A DNA stretch of 64,000 nucleotides from Ralstonia sp. UBA689 (GTDB lineage: Bacteria > Pseudomonadota > Gammaproteobacteria > Burkholderiales > Burkholderiaceae): contig NZ_DBMV01000047.1 of the NCBI RefSeq assembly GCF_002298975.1, forward strand, positions 44,105 to 108,104. The letters run 5' to 3'. Position numbers and translations under genes: made by a program. Below the pieces are notes generated by a model. That model saw nothing but the letters and a program-made list of their open reading frames with translations. It was not told where the DNA came from and did not search any database. This document shows, one piece after another, positions 61,597 through 64,000 of the stretch. The stretch's first letter is position 1. Each line of letters begins with the position of its first letter.

Positions 61597-62487
61597 ATGT
61601 CTTCCGTGTTCAAGCGCGTTCCTCCGCTGCACCTGCTGATTGCCTTCGAGGCGGGGGCGCGCCATGCGAGCTTTGCGCGCGCGGCGGAAGAGTTGTCAGT
61701 CACGCCCAGCGCGGTGTCCCACCGCATCAAGAACCTCGAAGAGCTGTGGGGCGAAGACCTGTTCGTGCGCACCGGCACGGCGCTGCGGCTCACCGCCGCC
61801 GGCACGCGTTATCTGCGCAGCGTGCAGATTGCGCTCGATACGCTGCATGAGCTGGCGCGGCCGGAGTTCAGCAAGCAGCGCGCACGGTTGCGCGTGGCGA
61901 TTCCGCCCACCTTCGGGCGCCAGCACCTCGTGCCGCGCTTGCCTGAGTTCAACGCGCTGTACCCGCACATCGACCTGGAGTTGCACCTCGCCATTCCGTT
62001 TCTCGATGTGAAAGCCGAAGACACCGACGTCGAAATCCGCTACGGCACCGGCCGGTACCCGGAATTGAAGACCACGCTACTGCTCAACGAGCCGGTCTTT
62101 CCGGCATGCGGGCGCGCCTATTTCGAACAGATCAGCGGCAACACCATCACCGAAGCCTCGCAACTGCTGAACCTCACGCTGCTGCGCAGCCCGCTGGAGC
62201 CGTGGCGCCCGTGGTTCGAGGCGGCAGGGCTGGATGCGCCGGAGCCGTCGACCGGGTCGCTCTTCAACGACATCGGCCTGATGCTGGAGGCGGTGGCGTC
62301 CAACCAGGGCGTGGCACTGGTGCGGCAGGCAATGGCGCGCAACTGGCTGGCCTCGGGGCAGATCGTGCGGTTGCTGGACATCGAGTCCACGTCGCCGCAT
62401 GCTTACTACATCGTCCAGCGCGAGCAGGCGCCGATGAAGCCCGAGGCGCAGCAGTTTGTGGATTGGCTGCTTGGGTTGGATTGGTAG
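61597..62487 (+). CDS. LysR-family transcriptional regulator, GcvA-like
   Basis: A 296-residue regulator. The N-terminal winged helix reads PPLHLLIAFEAGARHASFARAAEELSVTPSAVSHRIKNLEE (cited in parts), typical of the GcvA subgroup. The C-terminal effector domain has RLRVAIPPTFGRQHLVPRLPEF and VEIRYGTGRYPELKTTLLLNE (in part). It begins 17 bases after the flavoprotein gene in the same direction and may be co-transcribed. LysR genes usually act on a divergent neighbour, so its target is not obvious here. Confidence 0.92.
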   Translation: MSSVFKRVPPLHLLIAFEAGARHASFARAAEELSVTPSAVSHRIKNLEELWGEDLFVRTGTALRLTAAGTRYLRSVQIALDTLHELARPEFSKQRARLRVAIPPTFGRQHLVPRLPEFNALYPHIDLELHLAIPFLDVKAEDTDVEIRYGTGRYPELKTTLLLNEPVFPACGRAYFEQISGNTITEASQLLNLTLLRSPLEPWRPWFEAAGLDAPEPSTGSLFNDIGLMLEAVASNQGVALVRQAMARNWLASGQIVRLLDIESTSPHAYYIVQREQAPMKPEAQQFVDWLLGLDW

Positions 62488-62548
62488 GGCTACCGGGCTG
62501 ATCCGCATCTTCGATTGCGCAAGAAGCGAATCAGCCAATCAACATAAG

Positions 62549-62935
62549 TCAGGCCATCTCACTGAAGACTGCAACCAGTTCGGCTCCGTTACTCGGCTCG
62601 AGATAGAGCAACCCCAACTCCCCGCCCTTGATTCTCTCGATGAGCACTTTCAGCCTCTCGGGCGTTAGGAAACTCGGCGCATCGACTTTGCTTGACGCCC
62701 ACCGCAATTTCTCTTCCACAGCGTCTGCGTCAACGCCGCTGCCTCGAATGAACAACAGACGGGAGACGATATTTTGGGCACCAAAATCAACGACTCGATA
62801 AAACTGACATTCACGTAATATCAGAGTAGTTTCGTCGCCATTTTCGGCCTTGAAGGAAAGAGCCAAATCGTTATGCACGTCTCCCGTTGCCAAACCAACT
62901 AGAGCGGCATCGTGATACTTGGTCAGTACTTCCAT
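62549..62935 (-). CDS. Probable immunity protein for the RHS toxin
   Basis: From ATG 62935 (MEVLTKYHDAALVGLATGD) the product has 128 residues, with no signal peptide and no family I recognise. An alternative ATG at 62965 overlaps the toxin stop by 8 bases (ATGGGTGA) and adds ten residues; GAGAGA is better placed for 62935. A small soluble protein directly after an RHS C-terminus is the usual position of the cognate immunity gene. Unlike the toxin, its frame is intact. Base composition is clearly more AT-rich than the rest of the window. Confidence 0.6.
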   Translation of the reverse strand: MEVLTKYHDAALVGLATGDVHNDLALSFKAENGDETTLILRECQFYRVVDFGAQNIVSRLLFIRGSGVDADAVEEKLRWASSKVDAPSFLTPERLKVLIERIKGGELGLLYLEPSNGAELVAVFSEMA

Positions 62936-62957
62936 CGTGTGTTCTCTCACTAATATT

Positions 62958-63907
62958 TCACCCATCAATTTTCGGATCATATGGCCTACCCGATCCTCGG
63001 ACGGGATTTCCGTTGGCGTCGCGATACCAGTCATGGACATGAGGAACACCCTGTCCATGGTCGTGGTCATGGTCGATGTCCTTAGATGGCAAACCATCAT
63101 CGCCATACCAGCGTTCTTGACCACTTCCGGGATTCGTATGCTTAGACCCCGGTGTTCCGGTGTTTTGGATGGTCTCTGTCCCGTGTCTGGGTTGGCATCA
63201 TCACCCATGCCGCATACTGACGCGACTGCCTGTACTGCACCTTGTATGGACTCCCATATGCTATGGAGTGCATTGCCTAACTGAGACCGTAACACCTGAC
63301 TTGGATCTCGCCGCTGTCCGATTGTTGGGTCGAGCACATTGGCTGGGTCCCCTCCTACAACTGTCGCATCGATTCCGCCTCCCGGGCCCGGCAAGGCGCG
63401 CACGTCGATCCGCGACATTGCTCCCTGCGCATGCGCATCGCCAATCCACTTACCCAACCAACCCAGGAACCACGACCAGATACGAGTCCAAAGCGGTTGC
63501 GTGCCAGCTTCTGCCGTCTTGGCGGTGCCATCATTCAGGGTGAACGGACTCATCACTCCATTTTCGTCGAATGACGTGTCTACCGCAGTTGCAGGACGCA
63601 GGATAGCAATCAAGCGATGTGCTGCGTCATATTCGTAGCCCATATAGAAGTCGCCGGGCCCTCTAATAGCCGTCAACAAACCCAATGCGTTGTAGTCGTA
63701 CCAAGTCTGCCGACCTGCTTTCTCATAGAGAGTACGTTGACCACGACTGTTGTACTGATAGCGAATGCGTTCATTGTTGGCATCGACAGCCTCTAAGAGA
63801 CGACCTGCGCCATCGTATGCAATTGCTTGGCCTGTCTTCCCCGCACCATTGGTAACAGTTCTAAGATTCCCCTCTGCGTCGTAGGTAGTCGGCCCTGAAC
63901 AACGCCC
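62958..63907 (-). pseudogene. RHS-repeat toxin, C-terminal fragment with frameshift
   Basis: Reading down from 63907 the frame gives RHS/YD repeats (TYDAEGNLRTVTNGAGK, AYDGAGRLLEAVDANNERIR in part, YQYNSRGQRTLYE). It then gives a hydrophobic and variable region ending MGDDANPDTG near 63181. There the sensible reading shifts by one frame within a GGG run (63179-63182): the other frame continues TETIQNTGTPGSKHTNPGSG, QERWYGDDGLPSKDID, HDHDHGQGVPHVHDW and GSGRPYDPKIDG to a TGA at 62958-62960, a typical polymorphic-toxin end. Upstream, a stop at 63908-63910 within a direct repeat cuts the RHS part off. Either a decayed toxin or one sequencing error plus an insertion. Confidence 0.75.
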
Positions 63908-64000
63908 TCAGTCCTTTCGAGACAAGGCTTTGCGGCCGAAAGTACGTTGCCGCAATTGCAGGAATCAAGCATATTGAGTCGGCCCTGAACAACGCCCTCA
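63887..64000. repeat. 24-bp direct repeat, 90-bp period, at the window edge
   Basis: An identical 24-base sequence beginning AGTCGGCCCTGAAC occurs at 63887-63910 and 63977-64000, separated by 66 bases. RHS coding homology stops exactly at the first copy. This fits an insertion-sequence boundary or a repeated unit that continues beyond the window. No transposase can be identified in the 114 bases visible. Confidence 0.6.

Noticed and set aside
63887..64000. CRISPR array at the right edge
   Set aside because: Only two 24-base copies with a 66-base gap are seen, with no cas genes. Spacing is too long for a usual array, and the first copy coincides with the break in an RHS gene.

Overview
The window is about 64 kb of GC-rich, densely packed chromosomal DNA from a betaproteobacterium, most probably Ralstonia or a close Burkholderiaceae relative. 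Evidence is the protein types, the gene order (purM / AI-2E family exporter / hda / HAD / pcnB / folK / deoxynucleoside kinase / panB; hrcA facing nadK then recN), the MutL of the endonuclease type, and the TAAAAT-type -10 boxes close to start codons. Almost all of it is core chromosome. Only the last 1.5 kb (an RHS toxin remnant) is visibly AT-richer and looks acquired.

Layout. 1-4.8 kb: a SirB1-type protein (cut by the window edge), DedA membrane protein, mutL-miaA-acetyltransferase. 4.8-8.4 kb: an alkylation-damage regulon in two transcription units (2OG-Fe(II) oxygenase-alkB-alkA, then ada and a small Ada-zinc-domain protein), each preceded by the same operator-like sequence. 8.4-19.7 kb: a lipoprotein, purM facing away from an exporter, hda-HAD-pcnB-folK-dNK-panB, tungstate-type ABC genes and a fused pabBC. 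19.8-26.6 kb: the heat-shock genes dnaJ, dnaK and grpE, interrupted by pldA, rnk and a thioredoxin-like gene, with clear sigma-32 promoters at grpE and dnaK. 27-38.9 kb: hslR-hemH, a complete histidine-utilisation operon (hutUHGI) with its divergent repressor hutC, a taurine-type ABC transporter tauABC, and hrcA. 39-41.8 kb: nadK and recN.

41.8-47.1 kb is the most unusual cluster. A lipoprotein resembling a free-standing protease propeptide is followed by two subtilisin-family (S8) exported proteases, both ending in a Gly-rich / hydrophobic / Arg-rich sorting tail (GlyGly-CTERM type), and then by a rhomboid-family gene that fits rhombosortase, the enzyme thought to process such tails. 47.1-56.9 kb: glnE, yhdP (AsmA-like), a nitrilase and tldD. 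56.9-58.4 kb: aroG, preceded by a 27-codon leader peptide rich in Phe/Tyr/Trp codons and by a terminator with a mutually exclusive anti-terminator. This is a textbook-like attenuator for aromatic amino-acid control. 58.5-62.5 kb: an MscS channel, cobalamin adenosyltransferase, a D-lactate-dehydrogenase-like flavoprotein and a LysR regulator. 62.5-64 kb: an immunity-like gene and the frameshifted, 5'-truncated C-terminal end of an RHS toxin, ending at a 24-bp direct repeat on the window edge.

Other points of note: the Ada protein has lost three of its four zinc-binding cysteines while its coupled small partner keeps the distal CxxC; hutU carries an in-frame palindromic insertion of about 51 bp; and three copies of a dispersed inverted-repeat element sit directly on the stop codons of dnaJ, pldA and nadK. 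No tRNA, rRNA, CRISPR array or intact transposase was seen.
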